A stretch of 64,000 nucleotides of DNA, taken from NCBI RefSeq assembly GCF_030232265.1, contig NZ_JASPJK010000004.1, forward strand, positions 1 to 64,000, in the 5' to 3' direction. This stretch comes from Corynebacterium sp. MSK041. Its GTDB lineage: Bacteria; Actinomycetota; Actinomycetes; Mycobacteriales; Mycobacteriaceae. The translations under genes and the position numbers were made by a program. The notes beneath the pieces are model-generated. The model saw only the letters and a list, made by a program, of their open reading frames with translations. It did no database searches and was not told where the DNA came from. Positions 56,679-64,000 of the stretch are shown one piece after another; the first letter of the stretch is position 1; each line of letters opens with the position of its first letter.

Positions 56679-57650
56679 TTACTTCAGGAAACCGAGCTGG
56701 TTAGCGAAGAATGCGCCACCACCGATCAGTGCCAGAAGCGCAACGATGATGCCGATGATGCCACCGGTGCTCAGGCTGCTGCCGGCAGGGTCCTTCGGGT
56801 CCTTAGGGTCTTTCGGCGTGTCCGGGTTACCCGGCTGCTCCGGCTCCTTCGGGTCCTCCGGGTTACCCGGCTGCTCCGGCTCCTTCGGGTCCTCCGGGGT
56901 ACCTGGCTGCTCCGGCTCCTTCGGGTCCTCCGGGGTGCCCGGCTGCTCCGGATCCTTCGGGTCCTCAGGCTTCACTGGCTCACCAAACTTGACATCGAAC
57001 GATGCCGGGGCCATTTCCTGGCCTTCGTCCCAGAAATCCATCAGTGCATGGGAACCGACACTTGTGAGACTTCCGTTTTCTGACTTGGAAGTGACAGTTT
57101 GGTTCTCAGCAGGTTTGATCGGTGCGGTGAGTGGCAGCTTGACGAACTCAACATCGTCGCCCTTCCGGTCCTCGTAAGGCTTGTTTTCACCGGGATTCCA
57201 GCCCTTGCTGAGGTAGTCGACGGTGATGACCGCCTCCTTCTCCGTCAGCTTGACCTTGAAGTCCCACAGCTTCACATCGAGGCCATAAGCGTCTTTGTTG
57301 CCGTAGCCCTTGTGGCCAAGGAAGTGAATTGCGCCGTCCAGGTCGATGGTGCCCACACCATCAGCGTTGATGGAAGTCTTCTCGGCGTCAACCGGGAACT
57401 TGAAGTCAGTGATCTTGCCGCTGCCGTTTTTAACTGTTTCCAAGCCCTCAGAGGCGGTAACACTGCCTTTGGCGATCGGGCCCTGAACATACTTCAGGAA
57501 TGAATCCTTGATCGACCAAGTGACGTATCCGGATTCAACCGCCGGGACTGGTGAAGCCTCTTCGGCCGTTGCGACCGGGGAGAGCGTGGAAGTAGCTGCG
57601 AGCGCGGTGGCAGTTGCCACTGCGGTGAGGGTAGTAGTAGCGAGACGCAT
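56679..57650 (-). CDS. htaB: HtaB-like surface heme-binding protein with one HtaA domain
   Basis: The 323-residue precursor has a signal peptide (MRLATTTLTAVATATALAA...) and one HtaA domain, from YVTWSIKDSFLKYVQGPIAKG to about residue 225. The motif IHFLGHKG aligns with the GH-x-G motif found twice in HtaA. A Pro/Glu-rich stalk with four 12-residue units (EDPKEPEQPGNP type) and a C-terminal membrane helix follow. In C. diphtheriae HtaB accepts heme from HtaA and passes it to HmuT. It lies last in the htaA-hmuTUV-htaB order, with its own DtxR-like box. Start at 57650 has GAAAGG at good spacing. Confidence 0.88.
   Translation of the reverse strand: MRLATTTLTAVATATALAATSTLSPVATAEEASPVPAVESGYVTWSIKDSFLKYVQGPIAKGSVTASEGLETVKNGSGKITDFKFPVDAEKTSINADGVGTIDLDGAIHFLGHKGYGNKDAYGLDVKLWDFKVKLTEKEAVITVDYLSKGWNPGENKPYEDRKGDDVEFVKLPLTAPIKPAENQTVTSKSENGSLTSVGSHALMDFWDEGQEMAPASFDVKFGEPVKPEDPKDPEQPGTPEDPKEPEQPGTPEDPKEPEQPGNPEDPKEPEQPGNPDTPKDPKDPKDPAGSSLSTGGIIGIIVALLALIGGGAFFANQLGFLK
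56825..56968. repeat. four tandem 36-bp units inside htaB
   Basis: Units start at 56825, 56861, 56897 and 56933, exactly 36 bp apart, and encode the 12-residue stalk repeat EDPK(E/D)PEQPG(T/N)P. They differ by a few silent or T/N-changing bases. Copy number is likely to vary by slippage, lengthening or shortening the stalk that lifts the heme-binding domain off the membrane. Confidence 0.9.
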
Positions 57651-57691
57651 AAGCATCCTTTCGGGAAGTGCCAATAATGACGCCCCAAAGT

Positions 57692-57711
57692 TTAGGGTAA
57701 GCTAACCCTAA
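57692..57711. promoter_or_regulatory. DtxR-like palindrome upstream of htaB
   Basis: TTAGGGTAAGCTAACCCTAA is complementary to itself at 18 of 20 positions and resembles the DtxR consensus TTAGGTTAGSCTAACCTAA, with one base more. It lies in the 84-base gap between hmuV and htaB, 42 bases upstream of the htaB start. It implies iron-dependent repression and a separate htaB promoter. Confidence 0.65.
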
Positions 57712-57734
57712 ATACAACCTCCGGATGACAAACT

Positions 57735-58535
57735 TTAGGTTGAGGGGGTGAAGAGGGGTGATCCCCCGTGCCATTCTTCGGGTTCGGGATGGACGAAAAG
57801 CCCGGTGGGGGTCTTTTCAACGTGGATGGGCCACTCGTAAACGCGGGAGAGAATCTCGTCGGTGTACACCTCATCGACGGTGCCTGCAGCCTCGACTTTG
57901 CCGCGGCTTAAGCACACGACGTTGTCGCAGTAGGTCGCTGCAGCCTGAAGGTTGTGAAGGACCACGATGACAGTGCGGCCAGCTTCCGCGAGGCGGCGCA
58001 CCGTGCCCATGGTGCGCTCCTGGAAGCGGATATCCATGGCGGCGGTGGGCTCATCGAGGAAGACGATAGGGGTTTGCTGGGCGAGGATGCGGGCGAGTGC
58101 CACGCGGGCACGCTCGCCACCGGAGAGGGTGGTGATGTCGCGGTCCTGCAAGTGGGTGACGCCGGCGGCTTCAAGAGCGGCGTCGATAATTGCCTCATCG
58201 TGGTCCGGCTCGCTGACCTTGCTCCACGGGGTGCGTCCCATTTCCACAACATCGCGGACGAGGAAGGAAAAGGCGATTGAGATGTCTTGCAGCATGACAG
58301 AGCGCGTCTGTGCCAGCTCAAGGGAGGAGGCATCGAATGCGTTGACTCCACTCAGGCTGACAGTTCCACTGTGAGGCTTGTCATCGCCGGAGACAGCGGC
58401 GAGCAACGTGGATTTACCAGAACCGTTTGGTCCGATGAGTGCTGTCACTTTCCCGGCTGGGGCAGTGAACGACACATCTTCGAGGATGCGGTTGCCATTC
58501 TTGATAACTGTGATGCCGTGAGCTTCAACCGTCAT
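57735..58535 (-). CDS. hmuV: heme ABC transporter ATP-binding protein
   Basis: The 266-residue ATPase has Walker A GPNGSGKST (35-43), the Q loop at VMLQDISIAF, the signature LSGGERARVALAR, Walker B IVFLDEPT and the switch His in VVLHNLQ. It energises import of heme through HmuU. It overlaps hmuU by four bases. It is the last gene of the hmuTUV unit before the htaB promoter. Confidence 0.96.
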   Translation of the reverse strand: MTVEAHGITVIKNGNRILEDVSFTAPAGKVTALIGPNGSGKSTLLAAVSGDDKPHSGTVSLSGVNAFDASSLELAQTRSVMLQDISIAFSFLVRDVVEMGRTPWSKVSEPDHDEAIIDAALEAAGVTHLQDRDITTLSGGERARVALARILAQQTPIVFLDEPTAAMDIRFQERTMGTVRRLAEAGRTVIVVLHNLQAAATYCDNVVCLSRGKVEAAGTVDEVYTDEILSRVYEWPIHVEKTPTGLFVHPEPEEWHGGSPLFTPST

Positions 58536-59581
58536 AGTGTCCTACGCTTCCGAATCATCTGCCGCAGCAAGAAGAAGAACGTTGGCCCGCCAATGAGGGC
58601 GGTGAAAATACCGATGGGCAGATCCGCGAACGGAATGAGTGTGCGCGCAAGAATATCCGATGAGCCGATCAGCAGTGCGCCACCGATGGCCGAGGCGGGG
58701 AGGAGGATGCGGTTCGAAGGCCCTGCCACCGTGCGCACGATGTGAGGAATCACCAAACCGACGAAGGTAATGATGCCGGCGAAGGAGACGGCGGCGGCTG
58801 TAAGCAACGTCGATAAGGCAATCGCGACGATGCGCACGCGCTGGACGTTCAAGCCGACGTGCGAGGCGGCTGTATCGCCCAGTGCGAGAAGATCGAGCTT
58901 CTTGCCCAAGAACATGGCGAATGCGGTGGTGGCTGTCACGATGATTGCCACGATGCCGGTGTGTTCCCAGTTCGCACCGGCGAGGGTGCCCATCTGCCAG
59001 AAGATAATCTGTTCACGCGCCGTGGTAGGCGCGAGGAAAACAAGCATAGAGATGGCGGCGCCGGCGATGGCATTCGCGGCGATACCCACCAAAACAAGGT
59101 ATAGCACCTGAACTTTCCCAGATGTACGGGAAAGCTGGTACACGAGCAGCGTGGTGAGAACGCCGGCGATGAATGCGCTTGCGGGCACAGACCAGGAGCC
59201 GAGAATCCCTGCGCCAAAGACGATGGCAAAGGCCGCACCGACGCCAGCACCACTGGTGACACCGATGATGGACGGCTCCGCAAGAGGGTTAGAAAACACC
59301 GCTTGCATCAGCGCGCCACCCAATCCGAGCGCAGCGCCGACGAAGAGGCCGAGCACAAGGCGGGGCAGGCGAATCTGCCAGATGACTGATGAATCAAGAT
59401 CCGTCGCGGCCATGGGGCCGGCTGTGAGAATGGGCCACAGCTCGCCCAGATCAAGCTCGTACTGGCCAACCGTGATGGAGTAAATACAGGTGGCCGTGAG
59501 AAGTACGGCCATGACGCAGAACAGAACAATGCGTCGTGTACGCCGCTTTTGGAAAGCGGCTAGTTGAGTCGGCTTTGTCAT
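58532..59581 (-). CDS. hmuU: heme ABC transporter permease
   Basis: The 349-residue FecCD-type permease has about nine or ten transmembrane helices. LPRLVLGLFVGAALGLGGALMQAVFSNPLAEPSIIGVTSGAG is the FecCD signature, seen in pieces, and GIITFVGLVIPHIVR is the loop that contacts the ATPase. It forms a dimeric channel for heme delivered by HmuT. It overlaps hmuV by four bases and shares one base with hmuT, so all three are translationally coupled. Confidence 0.96.
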   Translation of the reverse strand: MTKPTQLAAFQKRRTRRIVLFCVMAVLLTATCIYSITVGQYELDLGELWPILTAGPMAATDLDSSVIWQIRLPRLVLGLFVGAALGLGGALMQAVFSNPLAEPSIIGVTSGAGVGAAFAIVFGAGILGSWSVPASAFIAGVLTTLLVYQLSRTSGKVQVLYLVLVGIAANAIAGAAISMLVFLAPTTAREQIIFWQMGTLAGANWEHTGIVAIIVTATTAFAMFLGKKLDLLALGDTAASHVGLNVQRVRIVAIALSTLLTAAAVSFAGIITFVGLVIPHIVRTVAGPSNRILLPASAIGGALLIGSSDILARTLIPFADLPIGIFTALIGGPTFFFLLRQMIRKRRTL

Positions 59582-60645
59582 TAGTTCTCGTCGGACCCAC
59601 CGTAGAGTGCGTGCGCGGCGCGCAGCAGCATCTCAGGAGTCTGCGGCCCGTAGGCGAGCGAATCACCATCAGGCAGAACAAGGACGCGACGGTTCTGGCC
59701 AGCATCAGTTTGAGCCACACCAGGGCGCTGAAGCAGGCCTTCGATGTTGCCTGTGGACTCAAGCCCGCCTGTCATCATGATGAACAGCTCAGGGTTCACC
59801 TCAGCCAATGCTTCAGGACTGGCTGGGACAGGGCTGCCGATGCCGTTTTCAGAGTTCACATCCACGCCCCCCAGAGCTTCGATGAGATCCTGGGTGTGGT
59901 CGCCGTTACCGAGCAGGTAGAAAATGCCACCGGTACCTCGTGCGTACAGGAAGGACATGCGCAGCGGAGTATCCGGAATAACGTTCTTGATGGCGGTGAG
60001 TGCTTCCTCAAGCTCCTTCTCGGTGCGCTCAGCCAGTTCTTCACCGGCATTCGGAAGGCCAACCACCGAGGAAAGGTGGCGAATATCGTCGCCGATCGAA
60101 TCCAGCTTGCGGTCTGGCTTCATCACAACAACGGTGACGCCCGCATTGCGAATTTGATCAATGGCCTCTTCAGGTCCCACGGAGTGGTCCACGATCACCA
60201 GGGAGGGCTTGAGATTCAGGATTGCCTCAGCGTTGAGCGTGTGGCCACCCTCAGTCACTGTGGGGAGGTGCTCGAGCGATTTCTCGGTCGAGGAGACCGT
60301 TCGCCCAACGATGTTCTCGGTCATGCCCAAACCACGAAGGATCTTTGTGTAGGTGCCGTATAGGTCGAGCGCCAGGATGCGGGAAGTATCTTCCACCGAC
60401 ACTTCGTAACCATCAGCATCCGTCAGCACCACGGGCAGCGCTGGCTTTGGGTTGGAGATGACGGGCTCAACCTCGCTTAAAGTATCAACGTGAGAGACCC
60501 CTTGCATCTGATGTGGATCTTGCGTGGCATTGAGAGAATCCGCCAGCTTCTGCGTCTGGGACGAAGTCGGGTTATCCCAAGACGCGCAACCGGACACGAA
60601 AGCCAGGGACGCAGCCATAACGAGGCCGATGAGTGTTTTCTTCAC
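59581..60645 (-). CDS. hmuT: heme-binding lipoprotein of the HmuTUV transporter
   Basis: The 354-residue precursor has a lipoprotein signal ending FVSGC (Cys20). The mature part is a class III substrate-binding protein: ILALDLYGTYTKILRGLGMTENIVGRTVSS begins the first lobe, and the second lobe holds YARGTGGIFYLLGNGDHTQDLIEALGG. HmuT ligands in C. diphtheriae are a His and a Tyr; candidates such as the His in TEGGHTLNAE and Tyr near 228 exist, but I cannot assign them. The GTG start at 60645 gives a proper signal; 11 codons upstream are not needed. Confidence 0.94.
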   Translation of the reverse strand: MKKTLIGLVMAASLAFVSGCASWDNPTSSQTQKLADSLNATQDPHQMQGVSHVDTLSEVEPVISNPKPALPVVLTDADGYEVSVEDTSRILALDLYGTYTKILRGLGMTENIVGRTVSSTEKSLEHLPTVTEGGHTLNAEAILNLKPSLVIVDHSVGPEEAIDQIRNAGVTVVVMKPDRKLDSIGDDIRHLSSVVGLPNAGEELAERTEKELEEALTAIKNVIPDTPLRMSFLYARGTGGIFYLLGNGDHTQDLIEALGGVDVNSENGIGSPVPASPEALAEVNPELFIMMTGGLESTGNIEGLLQRPGVAQTDAGQNRRVLVLPDGDSLAYGPQTPEMLLRAAHALYGGSDEN

Positions 60646-60696
60646 TGTCGATCTTTCCAACGAGGTTTTGTGAGGCAACTTCCGGGAACGAAGCTG

Positions 60697-62706
60697 CTAG
60701 TTCTTCAGGACAAAGCGGGTGAGCACGCCGCCAGACGTAACAAAGGAAGCAAGGATAACAAGGATCTGTGCAACCGAACTGTCGTCCCAAGTCACTCCGT
60801 CTTCACCAGCAGACTTGATCTGGAACTGGTTTTCCCCGAGGCTCTTAGACTTCGATTCACTGTCCACGCCATCCTTTTCGTCAAAAACAGAGACGCCGCT
60901 AGCCGATGCTCCTGAGCCGGAAGCGCTGGTGCCGCCGGACTTGCCACTACTAGAAGCCGTGCCGGTTGCGGAGCTGGTGCCGCCGCCCGAGGAACGCAGC
61001 GCGGCCGCCTGGCTTGCGCTGCCGCCCTGACCGGTACTTGCGCCGGAGTTGGCTGCCCCCTGGCCGTCGACACAGTTCGGTGCACCGCCAAGCTGAGCAG
61101 TAAAGGAGATGGGGTCCAGTGCGGTTCCAGCCTCGTAGAACTGGCCAAATGCTTCAGCGCCGGCCCCAGTCAGGGTGGTGGTTGCCTGTCCCTGAATGGA
61201 ACCTTCACTGATGTCGAGCTGAGTGAAGTTCAAGTCTGCAATGGTCACACGGCCGAAATCATGGGGATTACCGTCGACGTCATTGGACTTGGTGTTGAGA
61301 ACCAACTGGCCAGAATTGCCAGAGAACTGGATCTCCATGTTGGAGAAGCGGGTGTCCAGAATTCCATTGTGGCCTGTGAAACGAATCGCGCCTGGGAACA
61401 GAATGGAGCCGGACTTATTGTTCACGTTGACGGCACCAGACGTACCGGTCCACTGGAATGCGTTGTTGGCATCAGTGACACCACTCAACTCCCAGCCGCC
61501 CTTAGCGATGGAGCCCTTGATGTAGTTACGGAAGGACTGACGGACACCCCATGCAGCACTTGCTTGCTGCACACCGCGTGCGCCATCATCCGCACACACC
61601 TCACCGGAGCCGGATCCGCCAGATGCCTGGGCATTCGCGGCACCCTCGTTGGATCGAGCGGCGGGGGAGACAGCAGTACCGCCAACTGGGCCGGAGTTAT
61701 TGCTCCGTGGCAGCCCGCCCGTGCCTGCCCCCGCGCCACCGCCGGCATTGTTGTTGCCAGTGTTGGCGCCAGCGTTATTACCAGCATTGTTGTTCGATGG
61801 TGCCGACGTTCCGGGAGTACCAGTGCTGACAGCCACGGAGGGCTTGCGGTTAAACAACTTGTCCGCGTTGTTCAACAAAGAATCGGTGGTGGTCATCAGT
61901 TTGTTGAGCTCAGAGAGCGTTGAGTTGATGTCGCCGATCAGTGCAGCGGGCGTCCCCTTCTTGGGTGCGCTTCCGGTAGAGCCCGAACCGGAGCCGTCCC
62001 AGCCTTCGATATCGAGGCCGAGTTCTGGTGCTGCACCTGCTTCGTCGTCAACCTTCAAAACGATGTCGACGGGAGCCATCTCCTCATTTGCCTCGTAGAA
62101 GCCGCCGAACATGTCGAGGGTCTTCGCGTTAGAACCCAAGGAGGTTGGTCCAGAGATGCGCACCGTGCTCGCCGTGAAGTCGAGCGTGTTGCTCAGCTCA
62201 ATGTTGGCGAGAGGGGTGTCCTTCCAAACGGTGTGCGGGCCCTTGGTGGTGGTGTCCACGAATTTGGGGCCTTCACCATCAACGATGATTTGGGCCTGGG
62301 TGCCCTTGATGAGCAGGCGGAAGTTAGAAAGCTTCAGGTCCAGGATGCCGCCGTGGCCGTAGAAGTGGACCTCACCATCGAAGGAGATGAGACCGTCGGT
62401 GGCTGAGCTCATGCTCGACTTCTTGGCGTTGAATTTGAATGGCTCGCTGCTATTGAACGGCTGGCCATTGAAAGTGATATTGCCTTTGGCAATTTTGCCT
62501 TGGATGTAATCGCGGAAGGATTCCCTAATGGCCCAGTCCATTTCGCCATCGACCACAGCGCGGTGGGAAGCCGAGTTGGCAAAAGGCTGCATGACATCTG
62601 GAGTCTGAGCGAAAGCCAATGGCGACATCGCAATCATAGGGGCGCCAGCACCGAGTGTGGCGATGGAAGCCGCTGCGGTGACTGCGGCCAGCTTATTCCT
62701 GAACAT
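60697..62706 (-). CDS. htaA: HtaA surface heme/hemoglobin-binding protein, two HtaA domains
   Basis: The 669-residue precursor has a signal peptide (1 to about 33, ending AFA). The first HtaA domain starts at MDWAIRESFRDYIQGKIAKG (about residue 56) with FYGHGG, His118. A Gly/Asn/Ala-rich linker (about 290-365) follows. The second domain starts at AAWGVRQSFRNYIKGSIAKGG, has FTGHNG and contains the only two cysteines. A Ser/Gly/Ala-rich stalk and a C-terminal membrane helix (about 643-665) end the protein. HtaA extracts heme from hemoglobin at the surface in C. diphtheriae. It heads the htaA-hmuTUV cluster. Confidence 0.94.
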   Translation of the reverse strand: MFRNKLAAVTAAASIATLGAGAPMIAMSPLAFAQTPDVMQPFANSASHRAVVDGEMDWAIRESFRDYIQGKIAKGNITFNGQPFNSSEPFKFNAKKSSMSSATDGLISFDGEVHFYGHGGILDLKLSNFRLLIKGTQAQIIVDGEGPKFVDTTTKGPHTVWKDTPLANIELSNTLDFTASTVRISGPTSLGSNAKTLDMFGGFYEANEEMAPVDIVLKVDDEAGAAPELGLDIEGWDGSGSGSTGSAPKKGTPAALIGDINSTLSELNKLMTTTDSLLNNADKLFNRKPSVAVSTGTPGTSAPSNNNAGNNAGANTGNNNAGGGAGAGTGGLPRSNNSGPVGGTAVSPAARSNEGAANAQASGGSGSGEVCADDGARGVQQASAAWGVRQSFRNYIKGSIAKGGWELSGVTDANNAFQWTGTSGAVNVNNKSGSILFPGAIRFTGHNGILDTRFSNMEIQFSGNSGQLVLNTKSNDVDGNPHDFGRVTIADLNFTQLDISEGSIQGQATTTLTGAGAEAFGQFYEAGTALDPISFTAQLGGAPNCVDGQGAANSGASTGQGGSASQAAALRSSGGGTSSATGTASSSGKSGGTSASGSGASASGVSVFDEKDGVDSESKSKSLGENQFQIKSAGEDGVTWDDSSVAQILVILASFVTSGGVLTRFVLKN

Positions 62707-62752
62707 GAGCGTCCTTAGGGTGTGGAAAATACCTGGATAGTTGCCTGGGTTT

Positions 62753-62771
62753 AGAGGGTAGGCTAACTTGA
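62753..62771. promoter_or_regulatory. DtxR-like box between htaA and the 62803 gene
   Basis: AGAGGGTAGGCTAACTTGA contains the exact DtxR core TAGGCTAAC and matches 14 of 19 positions of the consensus. It lies 46 bases from the htaA start and 31 bases before the opposite GTG, so it could repress both directions under iron-replete conditions. Confidence 0.65.
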
Positions 62772-62802
62772 ATTTTTAAAAAGATCAAACGAAAGGTTGA
62801 TT

Positions 62803-63270
62803 GTGAACTCCCTACACAATGACGACACCCAAACCATGCGCCGCATTCCTTCTCCTCAGGTTATTGATCCGGTGAAAGATCCGAATCGGCGCCTGAAGTT
62901 CGAGGCCTGGGAACGGGGTGCCATTGTGCTGGCGACCGCTGTTCTTGCCTTCGGTGGTGCCGCAGGCAACATGGTGGTCGCAATTGTGGGGGCGCTTGGC
63001 TTGTTGCTCACTATTGTGGCGATGTCCTACATGCCTGATCGCCGCGCACGCCAGGCGGAGCGGAATAAGCATCCAGAATATGAATGGGCGGAAGATTTCG
63101 GCCGTGGTTCAGCTGGCATCGCCCTTGGTGTGGCATGGGCGTTGGTTCTGGCTGTTGCTGGCGCGGCTCTCTTCCTCTTCCCGGGTGATTACGCCATGAC
63201 GGGTGGCGTGATTGCGGCGGGTGTGAGCGCGGTGATTATGTTTGTCGCGCTCCTCATCGTGGACAGGTAG
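62803..63270 (+). CDS. small membrane protein next to htaA and hmuO
   Basis: The 155-residue protein begins with GTG 62803, preceded by AAAGG at good spacing. A hydrophilic N-terminus of about 40 residues is followed by two close hydrophobic helices (about 42-80) and, after a charged loop (RRARQAERNKHPEYEWAEDFG), two more (about 107-155). I recognise no family. It diverges from htaA across the DtxR-like box and converges on hmuO with a three-base gap, so iron control is likely. A role in heme handling is inferred only from place. Confidence 0.72.
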   Translation: MNSLHNDDTQTMRRIPSPQVIDPVKDPNRRLKFEAWERGAIVLATAVLAFGGAAGNMVVAIVGALGLLLTIVAMSYMPDRRARQAERNKHPEYEWAEDFGRGSAGIALGVAWALVLAVAGAALFLFPGDYAMTGGVIAAGVSAVIMFVALLIVDR

Positions 63271-63273
63271 AAC

Positions 63274-63945
63274 TTAACGTCCCTGCAGAACGGGGCTGAT
63301 GCTTGCCAGGTCGGCAAACACGGCGCTGTTCAGGCAGAAGGCGTTTTGTGCGTGGGCGAGCAAGGAGGCGCGCTCGGTGTCGCTGAAAGGCAGCGTATCG
63401 AGCGCGTCTTTGTAGTTCTTGCGGAACGGGGGGATTTTGCCGATCGCGGAGAAGTCATAGAACGTGAGCTCCTCAGCGGCGAGGCCGTAGTGGCCTTCGA
63501 GCATGCGGGCGATGACCTGGCCGCCGGCGATGTCACCCAAGTAGCGGACGTAGTGGTGGGCGATGATGGCGGGGGCGTCGTCGGGGGAGATGGCTTCCAG
63601 TTCGGCGACGTAGCGGGTGGTTGCTGGCAGGGCGGTGATCTCTTCGCGCCAGTTCGGGCCGATCATGGCGGCGAGGTCAGCTTCAAGGGAGGGGAGGCGA
63701 TCCAGGCGGGCATCAGCGATGGAAGCAACAGCGTCATTGGTGGCGCGGCCACGGCGGGCGATGTTCTCGAGTGCGGTGTAGATGAAGTAGTACTGCGCGG
63801 TGAGGTTCACTGCGTCTTCGCGGGCGAGTTCGCCGCGGGTGAGGTTCGCCATGAACGAGGTGTTCTCAGCTTCCGTGTGGGCGGCAGCGGTGCCTTCGCG
63901 CAGGAGGGTGGAGATCGAGGTTGCCTCGGCGGTAGCGGTGGTCAT
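63274..63945 (-). CDS. hmuO: heme oxygenase HmuO
   Basis: The 223-residue enzyme opens heme to biliverdin, CO and iron. The proximal His is His23 in AAHTEAE. The distal helix RYLGDIAGGQVIAR with its flexible glycines is intact, and AHHYVRYLGD precedes it. Length and sequence follow C. diphtheriae HmuO. The gene converges on the small membrane-protein gene. A DtxR-like box lies 29 bases upstream of its start. Heme regulation by HrrAS/ChrAS is known for the family but no site was sought here. Confidence 0.96.
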   Translation of the reverse strand: MTTATAEATSISTLLREGTAAAHTEAENTSFMANLTRGELAREDAVNLTAQYYFIYTALENIARRGRATNDAVASIADARLDRLPSLEADLAAMIGPNWREEITALPATTRYVAELEAISPDDAPAIIAHHYVRYLGDIAGGQVIARMLEGHYGLAAEELTFYDFSAIGKIPPFRKNYKDALDTLPFSDTERASLLAHAQNAFCLNSAVFADLASISPVLQGR

Positions 63946-63973
63946 GGTGGGGTTATCCTCCCGTTTCGTGGAC

Positions 63974-63992
63974 TAAGGTTTCCCTAATCTTG
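63974..63992. promoter_or_regulatory. DtxR-like box upstream of hmuO
   Basis: TAAGGTTTCCCTAATCTTG matches the DtxR consensus at 13 of 19 positions, mostly in the TAAGGTT and CCTAA half-sites. It lies 29 bases upstream of the hmuO start, where it could block the promoter. The match is weaker than those upstream of htaB and htaA, which is usual for hmuO promoters because heme activation adds to iron repression. Confidence 0.5.
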
Positions 63993-64000
63993 CTACAGTA

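Noticed and set aside
56825..56968. CRISPR-like 36-bp repeats
   Set aside because: The units are contiguous without spacers, lie in frame within htaB and encode a regular 12-residue stalk.

Overview
The window looks like a chromosomal segment of a Corynebacterium species of moderately high G+C. The evidence is family content and gene order typical of that genus: meso-diaminopimelate dehydrogenase, an AmtR-type nitrogen regulator, a mycoredoxin, the Lhr, Rpf2 and HtaA families, MprAB-type two-component genes next to an HtrA-like protease, a perM-purN-purH block, and a gephyrin-like Glp/GlpR pair beside galU and a rimJ-type gene. The exact species cannot be fixed from the sequence alone. The content is mostly core genome; accessory material is limited to a Fic gene beside a tRNA, a Phd/VapC pair and a DUF222-HNH gene.

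Layout. 1-1.8 kb: a coding-like relic without a start codon, tRNA-Arg(CCT) with its terminator, a Fic protein and a strong palindrome. 1.8-4.2 kb (minus): cysQ-thyA-folA-mycoredoxin. 4.2-4.55 kb: non-coding, with a 14-bp triple repeat and an array of four ACATAACA octamers in front of the giant helicase gene lhr. 9.3-10.8 kb: Phd/VapC overlapping a Nei-type glycosylase. 10.9-17.9 kb: DedA, a GCS2 ligase, pgi, an MhuD-type heme-degrading monooxygenase, chorismate mutase and pcrA. 17.9-19.6 kb: two paralogous M23 cell-wall peptidases. 20-25 kb: perM-purN-purH, then a membrane protein and a beta-lactamase-like lipoprotein. 25-29 kb: amtR, a cysteine-poor ribosomal protein operon (rpmB-rpmG-rpsN-rpsR), a DUF418 protein and rpmE-rpmF. 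29-33.3 kb: response regulator, histidine kinase, HtrA-like protease, moaB and a small gene. 33.3-36.3 kb (minus): ddh, mscL, a SAF protein and a 5-FTHF cyclo-ligase. 36.3-41 kb: galU, glp/moeA, rimJ, glpR and a DUF4442 protein. 41-45 kb: a Tag-like glycosylase, DoxX, a zinc-finger membrane protein, pmt and rsmI. 45-56 kb: metS, DUF222-HNH (with a consensus LexA box), DUF3806, tatD, rpf2, ksgA, ispE, an ABC-F protein, ppk2 and an AAG-type glycosylase. 56-64 kb: the heme-iron locus htaA-hmuTUV-htaB plus hmuO.

How the parts fit. The last 8 kb is a complete heme acquisition system: HtaA and HtaB at the cell envelope, HmuTUV for import and HmuO for cytoplasmic ring opening. DtxR-like palindromes precede htaB, htaA and hmuO. 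A second, unrelated heme degrader (MhuD type) is encoded 49 kb away. Envelope growth and division are heavily represented (two M23 peptidases, Rpf2, PerM, GlpR, Ddh, Pmt). One-carbon and nucleotide metabolism appear twice (thyA/folA and purN/purH/fthC).

Most plausible under-described elements: the octamer array upstream of lhr, the LexA box upstream of the DUF222-HNH gene, the closed-stem region upstream of rpf2, and the nested palindrome next to the Fic gene.
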